The notes under the pieces: generated by a model
The model's input: only the letters and a program-made list of their open reading frames with translations
Told to the model about the DNA's origin: nothing
Databases searched by the model: none
Program-made: the position numbers and the translations under genes
Part shown: positions 7,637 to 14,340 of the stretch, piece after piece
How the letters are laid out: each line of letters starts with the position of its first letter
How positions within the stretch are numbered: position 1 is the first letter of the stretch
Assembly: GCA_964618855.1 (NCBI GenBank)
Contig: CAZUCD010000050.1
Span: 1-23,659 of the forward strand
Reading direction: 5' to 3'
Length of the DNA: 23,659 nucleotides
Source of the DNA: CAZUCD01 sp964618855
GTDB lineage: Bacteria; Sumerlaeota; Sumerlaeia; SLMS01; JANRJK01

Positions 7637-8389
7637 TCCTCCGCCAACCTCGGCAAAATCGCCGCCAGCCCGCCCCCTGCGTCCTCTCCCTCGGTCCCGC
7701 GGCCGACGATCACGATGAACGACTCATCGGGTCCATTCTTCCCCACGGCGGGCTCGCCCATGGCGGCCGCGCGCGAGATGGCCGCCCCACGCGACGAACC
7801 CATCATCAAGGCACGCCCCAAGGCCATCGACGGACCCACCGCCGAGCAGAAGCTCGAGTACGTCAAGGTCGACGAGGAGGTGGACGAGGATTCCGCCGCC
7901 GCCCTCTACCCCAAGCGCCCGGACGTCGTCGTCGCCTCCAGCGGCCAGGAAGTCCGCGTCACCGAACTGCCCAAGGCGTCCTCCCCGCGCCTGAGGATGA
8001 TGCGCAACCTCGTGCTCGCCGTCGCGGGGATCGGGATCGCCGGCGCCGTTGCGTTCCACTTCATCAAGACCGCCTCGGCGCCCATGAACCAGCCCCCGAC
8101 CGCCGTCATATCGAAGGCCCCCACCAGGATACTCGGCATTGAGAAGGTCGAGTTCGCGGCCACGGGCTCCTCCGACCCGGAGCAGAAGCCACTCACCTTC
8201 CACTGGAAGGTCCTCGAGCGCCAGCCCGCGGACTACAGGTTCATCCCCAACGACAGCGCGCAGGCCGTCGTGACCGAGGCCCAGTTCTTCACGGGCGGAA
8301 AGGTCTTGGTCGAGCTGCGCGTGTTCGACGGCTCCCTGTTCAGCGAACCCGTCACGGCCGAGGTGGACATCGTGCCGACGGGCAGGTAG
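7637..8389 (+). CDS. Membrane-anchored PKD-like domain segment, probable C-terminal half of pseudokinase B
   Basis: A 250-residue open frame running out of the gap to a TAG stop. It begins with a Ser/Pro/Ala-rich cytoplasmic linker and an acidic stretch (about 75-90). One transmembrane helix follows at about 123-143 (RNLVLAVAGIGIAGAVAF), then an extracytoplasmic domain at about 151-247. NQPPTAVISKAPTRI, FAATGSSDPEQKPLTFHWKV and GGKVLVELRVFDGSL match the PKD/immunoglobulin-like pattern (P-x-A with G-S-S-D-P-E and W). With the upstream fragment the architecture would be cytoplasmic pseudokinase, linker, membrane helix, extracytoplasmic sensor or binding domain, analogous to PASTA kinases. Joining the two fragments is inference, because the gap could hide a stop and a new start. 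Confidence 0.75.
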   Translation, partial: SSANLGKIAASPPPASSPSVPRPTITMNDSSGPFFPTAGSPMAAAREMAAPRDEPIIKARPKAIDGPTAEQKLEYVKVDEEVDEDSAAALYPKRPDVVVASSGQEVRVTELPKASSPRLRMMRNLVLAVAGIGIAGAVAFHFIKTASAPMNQPPTAVISKAPTRILGIEKVEFAATGSSDPEQKPLTFHWKVLERQPADYRFIPNDSAQAVVTEAQFFTGGKVLVELRVFDGSLFSEPVTAEVDIVPTGR

Positions 8390-8408
8390 CCGCCGGCGGG
8401 CGGGCTAC
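8386..8408. terminator. Inverted repeat containing both stop codons of a convergent gene pair
   Basis: GTAGCC at 8386-8391 pairs with GGCTAC at 8403-8408. After a bulged G, three more pairs (8392-8394 with 8399-8401) close a four-base loop. The hairpin holds the TAG of the PKD-domain gene and the TAG of panB on the other strand. There is no U-run, so it may be an RNA 3'-end stabiliser or a weak bidirectional terminator. Confidence 0.45.
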
Positions 8409-9295
8409 TCGTACGACTCCGCATCCGCGGGGAAGGCCTTCTCCCGCACGTCCCGCCCGAACCGCCGGAACGCCCTCAGCGCGGCCGCGCGAACGTCCGC
8501 GTAGCGCCTGACGAACTTGGCCGGATGCTCCGTCAGGCCCAGGAGGTCGTGCATCACGATCACCTGCCCATCGCATCCAACTCCTGCGCCGATCCCGATC
8601 GTCGGTATCTCGAGCGCCTTCGTAACCTGCCCTGCCAGCGCGCGCGGGATCGCCTCCAGCACGATCGAGAACACCCCCGAGGCCTCCTGCGCCCGCGCGA
8701 GCTGGATGAGCTGCGATGCGCTCTCGGAGTCGCGCCCCTGCACGCGGAAACCGCCGAGCTGGTGCACGCTCTGCGGGACAAGCCCGAGGTGCCCCATCAC
8801 CGGGATGCCCGCATCCACGATCGCGCGTATCACCGGGAGGATGCTCTCATTGCGCGCCTCGACCTTCACCGCGTGCGCGCCCCCCTCCTGCACCAGCCGG
8901 CCCGCGTTCCGTACCGCATCCTCCACCGACACGCTGTAGCTCAGGAATGGCATGTCCCCAACGATGAACGCGCGCCTCGCACCCCTCGCAACGGCCCGCG
9001 TGTGCAGCACCATCATGTCCATCGTCACGGGAAGCGTCGTGTCGAAACCGTGCATCGTCATCCCGACGGAGTCGCCGACGAGGATCATGTCCACGCCCCC
9101 CTCGTCGGCGAGCGCGGCAAAGCACGCATCGTAGGCCGTCACCATCACGATGGGCCGCCCGGTCCGCTTCATCTCGTGCAGGTGCGGGACCCGCACCTGC
9201 TTCAGCACGCCCGCCGGGGCCGGCGGGGGGACGAACGCACGCGGCGGGGCGACATGCTCCCCACCCAGCGTCGATGGCTTTTCCGAATCCAACAT
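8405..9295 (-). CDS. panB: 3-methyl-2-oxobutanoate hydroxymethyltransferase PanB
   Basis: The first committed enzyme of pantothenate (coenzyme A) synthesis. It transfers a hydroxymethyl group from 5,10-methylene-tetrahydrofolate to 2-oxoisovalerate to give ketopantoate, in the cytoplasm. The 296-residue protein shows all family blocks: VTAYDACFAALADEG, LVGDSVGMTMHGFDTTLPVT (metal-binding Asp75), GDMPF (Asp114), VKVE (Lys144, Glu146), GHLGLVPQSVHQLGGFRVQG, VLEAIP (Glu214) and GIGAGVGCDGQVIVMHD. It carries ~28 extra N-terminal residues rich in Pro/Ala ahead of the catalytic core. GGAG lies about eight bases before the ATG at 9295. No panC or panD is nearby, so it appears to be a single-gene unit. 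It converges on the pseudokinase B gene with 15 bp between stops. Confidence 0.97.
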   Translation of the reverse strand: MLDSEKPSTLGGEHVAPPRAFVPPPAPAGVLKQVRVPHLHEMKRTGRPIVMVTAYDACFAALADEGGVDMILVGDSVGMTMHGFDTTLPVTMDMMVLHTRAVARGARRAFIVGDMPFLSYSVSVEDAVRNAGRLVQEGGAHAVKVEARNESILPVIRAIVDAGIPVMGHLGLVPQSVHQLGGFRVQGRDSESASQLIQLARAQEASGVFSIVLEAIPRALAGQVTKALEIPTIGIGAGVGCDGQVIVMHDLLGLTEHPAKFVRRYADVRAAALRAFRRFGRDVREKAFPADAESYE

Positions 9296-9396
9296 GCGCG
9301 CGGCTCCTTCGCCGAGGCTGACGCTTGGTTATCGCAGGTTGACCCTCCCCCATGTCGAGACCAGCGTGCCGTCAATCAACCGTTCAAGGGCACCCC

Positions 9397-9765
9397 ATGT
9401 TCAAGCCGACAGAGGTTCACCGCCAAAGGCTGGTCGAAGAGGGCGCGAAGCTCCGCCTTCCCGGCGACATCGAGGACACCCTTCGCGCCTTCCACCAGAT
9501 GGAGCCCAAGCTGAGGGACATCGGCCACCCCGCAATCGACCGCATGTTCCACCAACTGCGCGGCCTGGCCAAGCTCCTCGAGCACCACGCCGAGCTCTCC
9601 GAGGAGGAAATCCGGCTCGCCGCCGGCGCCCTCCACTACTTCCTCTGCGACGACGACATGGTGTCCGACGAGTTTGGCGGGTCGGTCGGCCTTGTCGATG
9701 ACGCACTCATCGTGATCGCCGCATGCGAGAGGCTGGACGGAGCATTCGCCCGACTGCACGGTTGA
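9397..9765 (+). CDS. Small DUF1232/YkvA-like protein
   Basis: A 122-residue protein whose C-terminal half (about 70-112) has AAGALHYFLCDDDMVSDE then VGLVDDALIVIAA. This follows the DUF1232/YkvA pattern of a hydrophobic segment, Tyr, acidic D-x-x-x-D and a G-x-x-DDA helix. The N-terminal half is charged and helical, with no signal peptide. Function is unknown for the family. The ATG at 9397 has AAGGG six bases ahead. Its TGA overlaps the proposed bamA start by one base (TGATG at 9763-9767), suggesting translational coupling to the outer-membrane assembly gene. Confidence in the gene is high and in the family moderate. Confidence 0.75.
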   Translation: MFKPTEVHRQRLVEEGAKLRLPGDIEDTLRAFHQMEPKLRDIGHPAIDRMFHQLRGLAKLLEHHAELSEEEIRLAAGALHYFLCDDDMVSDEFGGSVGLVDDALIVIAACERLDGAFARLHG

Positions 9766-12107
9766 TGAAGCACTCCCGGCACATGAACATGAACGCGCAT
9801 CCATGGCGCCGGCGCCTGCGTGCCGCGGTCGCTGCCTGCCTTGTCGTCCTGCATGGGGCGACGTTTGCCGCCATCGGCCAGCCTCCCCCCGATGGGACCG
9901 TCATCGAGTCGGTCGAGGTCCGAGGGTTGGCGCGAATGCAGCCCTCCGAGGTCTCCGGCGTCATGAGCCTGAGGGCGGGGGAGGGGTTCATGTCCGATGC
10001 CCTCCAGGCCGACCAGAAGGCCATCGCCGGACTCGGCACCATCGATCCCCTGTCCATCTCCATCGCCTGTGAGATGCTCCCGGACGGGCGGGTGAAGCTC
10101 ATCGTCACGGCACGGGAGAACCCCGTCCTCTCGCGCATCATCCTCGTGGGCAACGTGCGGTACACGGAGAAGGCGATCCTCGCGCGCCTGGACGTCAAGC
10201 CGGGCGCGATCCTCCCGACGGACGCGCGCGCCGGCACCATGAAGGCCATCCGCGACTTCTACGCAGGCGGCGGGTACAAGTCCACGCGCGTGGACGTCTC
10301 CATCGAGCCCACCGGGGAGAAACCCGGCGAGGTCACCCTCACAGCGGTCATCGACGAGGGCGAAAAGATCCGCATCCGCGACCTCATCATCCGCGGAAAC
10401 CGCAGCCTCTCCGCATTCTGGCTCAGGCTCCAGCTCTCCAACCAGGGCAGTTGGTTCATCTTCGACAACTACTACGATGAGCAGTCCTTCGTCACCGACC
10501 TCCGCACCGTGGAGGCCATGTACCGCAACCGCGGCTTCCTCGACGCCACGGCGCGGCGCGGCGAGTTCATCTACGACGAATCCAAGGCCGAGGTCTCCCC
10601 GGTCATCGAGATCGAGGAAGGGCCGCGCTACGCGGTCGCCAAAGTCGAGGTCACCGGCTCGACGCTCTTCACGCGCGAGGAGGTCGAAGCCCCGTTCCGC
10701 TCACTCATTGGGCGCAAGTACCAGGGGGATCGCTTCGGCGAGGCGATTGACGCCCTCACCGGCCTCTACGGGCGCCAGGGCTACGTGGACACCGAGGTCA
10801 ATGGACGCTTCGAGAAGGAATCCTCGGGAGATTCCGTCGTACTCGTGGTCGAGGTCTCCGAGGCCCCCGCCGTCAACGTGGGGGAGGTCCGCGTCTCCAA
10901 GGCGCGGTACGACTTCAAGGTGGACCTGAACTTCCTGCAGGAAATCCTCTCCACCTTCTCGGCGCCGACCAAGGACGAGACCATCCTGCGCGAGAATCGG
11001 CTCAGGCCGGGGGAGCGCTACCGCTCGACGGACGAGCACCGCACGGCCGAGCGCCTGCGCAAGCTGCGCATCTTCGACAAGGTGAACGTCCGACGAGAAC
11101 CCACGACCAACCCGGCCGTCCAGGACGCCGTGATCGAGGTCGAGGAGAGCCCCAGCGCGGGGTACTTCGTGATCTCCGCCGGCGTCGCGCAGTCGAGCGG
11201 CCCCGCCGTCGGCCTCTCCTACACGAACCCGAACCTCTTCGGCGACGCCGACGTTTTCGACGCGTCCGTGACTGTCGGGCCGCGCACACGCCGCGCCAAC
11301 GTCCGCTACTTCGACCGCTACATCGGGGACACGCGCACCAGCTACGACCTGAACCTCTACGCCGAGCGCGACCGGTACCGCGCCTATGCGCAGCAGACCT
11401 ACGGCATGACGAACGAGTGGGGCCGTCCCTGGACGGAGTACCGCGACGTGTTCGCCCGCCTGCGCCTGGAGCACAACTCCTTCGGCGACGTGCGGGGCAA
11501 CCCGCGCGAGGACTTCGACAGCTACGTGACCGCCGCCGCCCGCGTCCGCGTTCTCGAGGACCGCACGGACAGCAGGACCTTCCCCACGCGCGGCTACGCC
11601 TTCGGCGCCGGCCTGGAATCAGGCGTCGCGGACGGCTTCCTGCTCAAGCTCACGCACTCCTACGACCGCTACTTCGGACTATCCGAGGACTGGGTCTACG
11701 CCTACGGGCACACGGTCGGCCTGATGCCCTACGACGCGACGAGCATCGGCCTCGGCGAGCGCTTCTTCATCGGCGGATCCGGGGACCTTCGCGGATTCGC
11801 GCCACGCGAGGTCGGACCGCGCGACCCGCGCGAGAAGGACCTCGCCATCGGCGGCGCGACCAAGGTCACGCAGCGCCACGAGCTCCGCTACGCCATCACG
11901 CGCCGCTTCCACGGACGCCTCTTCGCGGACCTCGGCATCCTGGACGAGCGCGCGTTCTCCCTCTCCAGGCCGCGTGTCGGCGTCGGTCCCGGCTTCAGCG
12001 CCGACATGGGTCCCGTCGTCCTCGACATCGACTTCGGCTTTGCCGTCGTGAAGGGGAAGCACGACCGGCCGCGCCTGCTCAGCTTCCGCGTCGCCAGCGA
12101 CTTCTGA
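9765..12107 (+). CDS. bamA: Outer-membrane protein assembly factor BamA
   Basis: The Omp85-family core of the machine that folds beta-barrel proteins into the outer membrane. The ~780-residue protein has a signal peptide (AAVAACLVVLHGATFAA) and five POTRA-like repeats: about 44-120 (VIESVEVRGLARM), 121-205 (ILVGNVRYTEKAIL), 206-290 (LIIRGNRSLSAFWL), 291-375 (VEVTGSTLFTREEV) and 376-470. A 16-strand-type barrel follows, with the conserved FFIGGSGDLRGFAPREVGP loop-6 motif, and the C-terminal strand ends in Phe as required of a beta-signal. The start at 9765 overlaps the upstream stop; ATG at 9783 or 9789 would shorten the n-region and neither has a strong ribosome site. No skp/ompH or lpxD follows, unlike the common order. 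Confidence 0.95.
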   Translation: MKHSRHMNMNAHPWRRRLRAAVAACLVVLHGATFAAIGQPPPDGTVIESVEVRGLARMQPSEVSGVMSLRAGEGFMSDALQADQKAIAGLGTIDPLSISIACEMLPDGRVKLIVTARENPVLSRIILVGNVRYTEKAILARLDVKPGAILPTDARAGTMKAIRDFYAGGGYKSTRVDVSIEPTGEKPGEVTLTAVIDEGEKIRIRDLIIRGNRSLSAFWLRLQLSNQGSWFIFDNYYDEQSFVTDLRTVEAMYRNRGFLDATARRGEFIYDESKAEVSPVIEIEEGPRYAVAKVEVTGSTLFTREEVEAPFRSLIGRKYQGDRFGEAIDALTGLYGRQGYVDTEVNGRFEKESSGDSVVLVVEVSEAPAVNVGEVRVSKARYDFKVDLNFLQEILSTFSAPTKDETILRENRLRPGERYRSTDEHRTAERLRKLRIFDKVNVRREPTTNPAVQDAVIEVEESPSAGYFVISAGVAQSSGPAVGLSYTNPNLFGDADVFDASVTVGPRTRRANVRYFDRYIGDTRTSYDLNLYAERDRYRAYAQQTYGMTNEWGRPWTEYRDVFARLRLEHNSFGDVRGNPREDFDSYVTAAARVRVLEDRTDSRTFPTRGYAFGAGLESGVADGFLLKLTHSYDRYFGLSEDWVYAYGHTVGLMPYDATSIGLGERFFIGGSGDLRGFAPREVGPRDPREKDLAIGGATKVTQRHELRYAITRRFHGRLFADLGILDERAFSLSRPRVGVGPGFSADMGPVVLDIDFGFAVVKGKHDRPRLLSFRVASDF

Positions 12108-12120
12108 CGCGGCGCGTCAG
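12104..12120. terminator. Perfect inverted repeat containing both stop codons of bamA and the convergent gene
   Basis: CTGACGC at 12104-12110 and GCGTCAG at 12114-12120 form a perfect 7-bp stem with a GGC loop. The bamA TGA (12105-12107) and the opposite-strand TGA (read as TCA, 12117-12119) lie symmetrically in the arms. It is probably a shared 3'-end structure; no U-run is present on either strand. Confidence 0.5.
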
Positions 12121-12722
12121 TCCTCGTCGTCATCCTCGTCCTCGTCGTCCCCGCGCGCGTCGCGCTTCGACCTCGCGCCCATGCCAGCCTGGAACGCGAT
12201 CCCCGCCGGGATCAGCACGACCAGCGGCCACCCGCCGAACGGCCACCCCGTGCCCATCATGACGAGCACCCCACCGGCCACGGACGAGATCGACGCCACG
12301 ACGTACTTGTCCAGCGCCGATAACAGCGCCGCACCCGCCAGCGCACCCCCGCCCCCGAGCGCCAGTCCCGCCCAGGCCTCGTGCACCCACGCCCCCCCGG
12401 AGCCCCCCCTCAGGTGCTCCAGAAGCGCCACCCCCGCGGCGACGCCGCAGCACGCGCCCACCAGCAGGAACGCAAACCTGTGCATCAACCGGAACAGCAT
12501 CACCCCGGCGACCATCCCCAGGACCGCCGCTCCCCCCAGGATCGCGATCCGGTGCGCCGGGTCCTGCACATCGACCAGCCAAGTCGCCAGCGCCGCCACG
12601 GTGAAGGCCACGAACGAGCACAGCACGCCCATCGCTGTCGAGAGCGCGACCCAGTAAAGCACCCACCCCAGAAGGAGCAGGGCCAGTCCCGGCCAGAACA
12701 GCAGCGGATCCTCGATCGTCAT
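12117..12722 (-). CDS. Small multi-pass membrane protein, DUF4203/TMEM198-like
   Basis: A 201-residue, strongly hydrophobic protein with about six or seven membrane helices rich in Gly/Ala, such as GLALLLLGWVLYWVALS, AILGGAAVLGMVAGVMLF and FAFLLVGACCGVAAGVALL. It ends in a highly acidic tail (DDEDEDDDED) encoded by a tcctcg-type trinucleotide run. Helix spacing and the later ALDKYVVASISSVAGGVLVM segment resemble DUF4203/TMEM198-like proteins, but this is weak. The function is not recognised. The ATG at 12722 has only a poor ribosome site. The terminator of the upstream gene ends 14 bases before it, leaving no clear room for its own promoter. Its stop is nine bases from that of bamA, in convergent orientation. 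Confidence 0.75.
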   Translation of the reverse strand: MTIEDPLLFWPGLALLLLGWVLYWVALSTAMGVLCSFVAFTVAALATWLVDVQDPAHRIAILGGAAVLGMVAGVMLFRLMHRFAFLLVGACCGVAAGVALLEHLRGGSGGAWVHEAWAGLALGGGGALAGAALLSALDKYVVASISSVAGGVLVMMGTGWPFGGWPLVVLIPAGIAFQAGMGARSKRDARGDDEDEDDDED

Positions 12723-12736
12723 GTTTCCGGCGCTCC

Positions 12737-12771
12737 AAAAAAAACGGCTCCCGCCACGTGGGCGGGAGCCG
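12737..12771 (-). terminator. Rho-independent terminator after the 122-residue exported-protein gene
   Basis: On the - strand a perfect 11-bp GC-rich stem (arms 12761-12771 and 12745-12755, CGGCTCCCGCC with its complement) with a five-base loop is followed by eight Us (A-run 12737-12744 on the + strand). This is a textbook intrinsic terminator, 24 bp past the stop at 12796. Confidence 0.92.
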
Positions 12772-12795
12772 GGATATCTCAGGCTGCCGGCGGAA

Positions 12796-13164
12796 TTACT
12801 TGCGGGCGGCGGGACGCGTGCTCGTCGAGCCCGACTTGGCGCCCGAGGCTCCGGAGTCGCGGTCGGCGCGCTCCCGCGCGATCGACGGGGAGTAGTCCCC
12901 GTGCTCCCACAGGAACTCGGTGCCATCCTCGCGCACGTCCGTCTTGTGGCCAAACACCACGTCGAGGTTGTTCCGCGACACGACCCAGTGGATCGGGCGG
13001 AACACGAGCCAGTTCATTCCCTGCCCGACGGCGTGGAGGGCATACCCCACGACCTTCAGCGGGTGCGTCTCGTACTGGTTGTCGTAACGCGATGCATTCG
13101 CGGCTGGCGCAAGCAGGGTGACGCAAAGGGCGAGCGCAGCGGCGGCAAGGTGCTTCCGGGTCAT
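12796..13164 (-). CDS. Small exported protein of unknown function
   Basis: A 122-residue protein with a clear signal peptide (HLAAAALALCVTLLAPAANA, probable cleavage after residue 24). The mature part has a conserved-looking aromatic core at about 33-73: THPLKVVGYALHAVGQGMNW then LVFRPIHWVVSRNNLDVVFG. A charged, Ser/Gly-rich low-complexity tail follows. One or two amphipathic or hydrophobic segments in the core could associate with a membrane. I do not recognise a named family. The ATG at 13164 is chosen over further upstream starts because GGGAG lies just ahead and the signal peptide begins there. It forms its own unit, with a terminator of the preceding gene upstream and a strong terminator downstream. 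Confidence 0.8.
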   Translation of the reverse strand: MTRKHLAAAALALCVTLLAPAANASRYDNQYETHPLKVVGYALHAVGQGMNWLVFRPIHWVVSRNNLDVVFGHKTDVREDGTEFLWEHGDYSPSIARERADRDSGASGAKSGSTSTRPAARK

Positions 13165-13176
13165 GGGAGTACTCCC
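13165..13176 (-). promoter_or_regulatory. Perfect 12-bp palindrome covering the ribosome binding site
   Basis: GGGAGTACTCCC lies immediately upstream of the ATG of the 122-residue exported protein and contains its GGGAG ribosome site. It could be a protein-binding operator, or it could pair intermolecularly or with neighbouring RNA. It has no loop, so it cannot fold as a simple hairpin over its full length. Confidence 0.35.
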
Positions 13177-13238
13177 TTGATTGAAATCGTCTTGAGAGAG
13201 CGCAACGCGAAGAAGGCGGTCAAGGGCGAATGTGCCCC

Positions 13239-13272
13239 AAAGAAACCGCCCCCCGGCATGGCCGGGGGGCGG
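13239..13272 (-). terminator. Rho-independent terminator after the lectin-like secreted-protein gene
   Basis: A perfect 12-bp stem (CCGCCCCCCGGC at 13246-13257 and its complement at 13261-13272) with a three-base loop is followed on the - strand by TTTCTTT. It lies 29 bp past the stop codon at 13302. On the + strand there is no U-run, so it acts for the - strand gene. Confidence 0.85.
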
Positions 13273-13301
13273 GGGGAGAATGCTCACGATGAAACGGTGG
13301 G

Positions 13302-14219
13302 TCAGTATGCGGACCACTCTTCGACGCTGGCGGCGCCGGCGAGCCAAGTGATGGCCTCACCGAGCAACGCCGAGTCCGCGCCAGTGAAGTCAGCCGGGCC
13401 ATCCCAAAGCGCGACACGGTCAACCGAACCCGCAGCAGGCGTTCCCGCAGTGTGCCCGAAGAGTGTCTGCCCGAATCCGATGAACTGAGGAGTCAGGATG
13501 CCGTTCGTCGGACGCGCAGCAGTCAGCCCTAGTGCCGTGACGAAACCAGCACCTCCCGTAACGCCGGTACCGCGCGAAAAGAGAGGGGCGTCGGCGGCTG
13601 TCACGGGATTGATCCAGCAGTGAAATCCTCCGTCTGTGCCTGAGAGGGTGCTGGGGGCCTCGTACTGCACCACCACGTCAACCCACGTTCCCAAAGTTAG
13701 ACCGCCAACCGACGTGGTGGCGCCACTGTCGGCAGTGGCCGATGAAAGGCGGCCGATCTTCACGGCTGGTCCCACCGAGGCGTCACTGCCTGCACCCACC
13801 ACGAGGCAGGCACCCGGCGCATCGCCCAGATATGTCCCCAGAAGGAAGCAGGTCTGGTTGGCTGCCGTACCGTTGACGTCCACTCGGAACTTGCCCGCCA
13901 ACTGGAAGGTCCGCTGGGTTGCGCTCAACGTGTACGCCACGTCGTTGGCGACAAGGCCGTCGGTCTCCGTCGGCAGGACGCTCACAGCGCTTCCGTCAAA
14001 GCCCGTCGTCGCAGGAAACCCGGCCGTGGCGTTGACCGTGCCGAAGTACTGCCAGTTGATGCCCGAGACACCCGAAGCGATCGTCGCGTTGGGCGCGGTC
14101 CCGGCCCCAAATCCTGTGTACGAATCGAGGTTGTCGCCGACGATCGGTGCCGCCATCGCGCCGGAGGCGAGCACAGTCGCCGCCGCCAACGCGATAAATG
14201 AACGAATGGAACGAGCCAT
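13302..14219 (-). CDS. Secreted concanavalin-A/LamG-like protein
   Basis: A 305-residue exported protein. The signal peptide (SFIALAAATVLASGAMA, cleavage near residue 23) is followed by DNLDSYTGFG and a long beta-rich region: RTFQLAGKFRVDVNG, TLGTWVDVVVQYEA, GGFHCWINP and a closing RVALWDGPADFTG. This order (F-x-L-x-G-K-F-R-V-D, then W-V-D-V-V-V-x-Y, then a final VDRVALWDG strand) resembles jelly-roll LamG/concanavalin-like folds that bind carbohydrate or surface ligands. The similarity is structural-pattern level, and no catalytic residues are identifiable. No PEP-CTERM or LPXTG sorting tail is present. The ATG at 14219 has GGAG seven bases ahead; the frame is open upstream but without signal features. 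It ends at a strong terminator. Confidence 0.75.
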   Translation of the reverse strand: MARSIRSFIALAAATVLASGAMAAPIVGDNLDSYTGFGAGTAPNATIASGVSGINWQYFGTVNATAGFPATTGFDGSAVSVLPTETDGLVANDVAYTLSATQRTFQLAGKFRVDVNGTAANQTCFLLGTYLGDAPGACLVVGAGSDASVGPAVKIGRLSSATADSGATTSVGGLTLGTWVDVVVQYEAPSTLSGTDGGFHCWINPVTAADAPLFSRGTGVTGGAGFVTALGLTAARPTNGILTPQFIGFGQTLFGHTAGTPAAGSVDRVALWDGPADFTGADSALLGEAITWLAGAASVEEWSAY

Positions 14220-14315
14220 GAAGTTGCTCCAGTTGAAGTAGAATGCGACTGATCGCCAGCCTGCCCCATCCCACGGTCCCGCGCAAGTCCAATTGCTGAG
14301 AAGTGGACAGAATTC

Positions 14316-14339
14316 GGCATGGATGCGAACATCCCTGCC
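14316..14339 (-). terminator. Stem with UUCG tetraloop directly after the histidine-kinase stop codon
   Basis: On the - strand GGCAGGGATG, TTCG, CATCCATGCC form a 10-bp stem with one mismatch, capped by the very stable UUCG tetraloop. It begins one base after the stop codon of the kinase gene. The following GAATTCT is poor in U, so this is a possible weak terminator or 3'-end protector of the four-gene message. Confidence 0.5.
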
Positions 14340-14340
14340 T

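Noticed and set aside
12118..12150. Microsatellite-like tcctcg run as a phase-variable tract
   Set aside because: It is an imperfect trinucleotide pattern encoding an acidic tail. Changes would stay in frame and only alter tail length.
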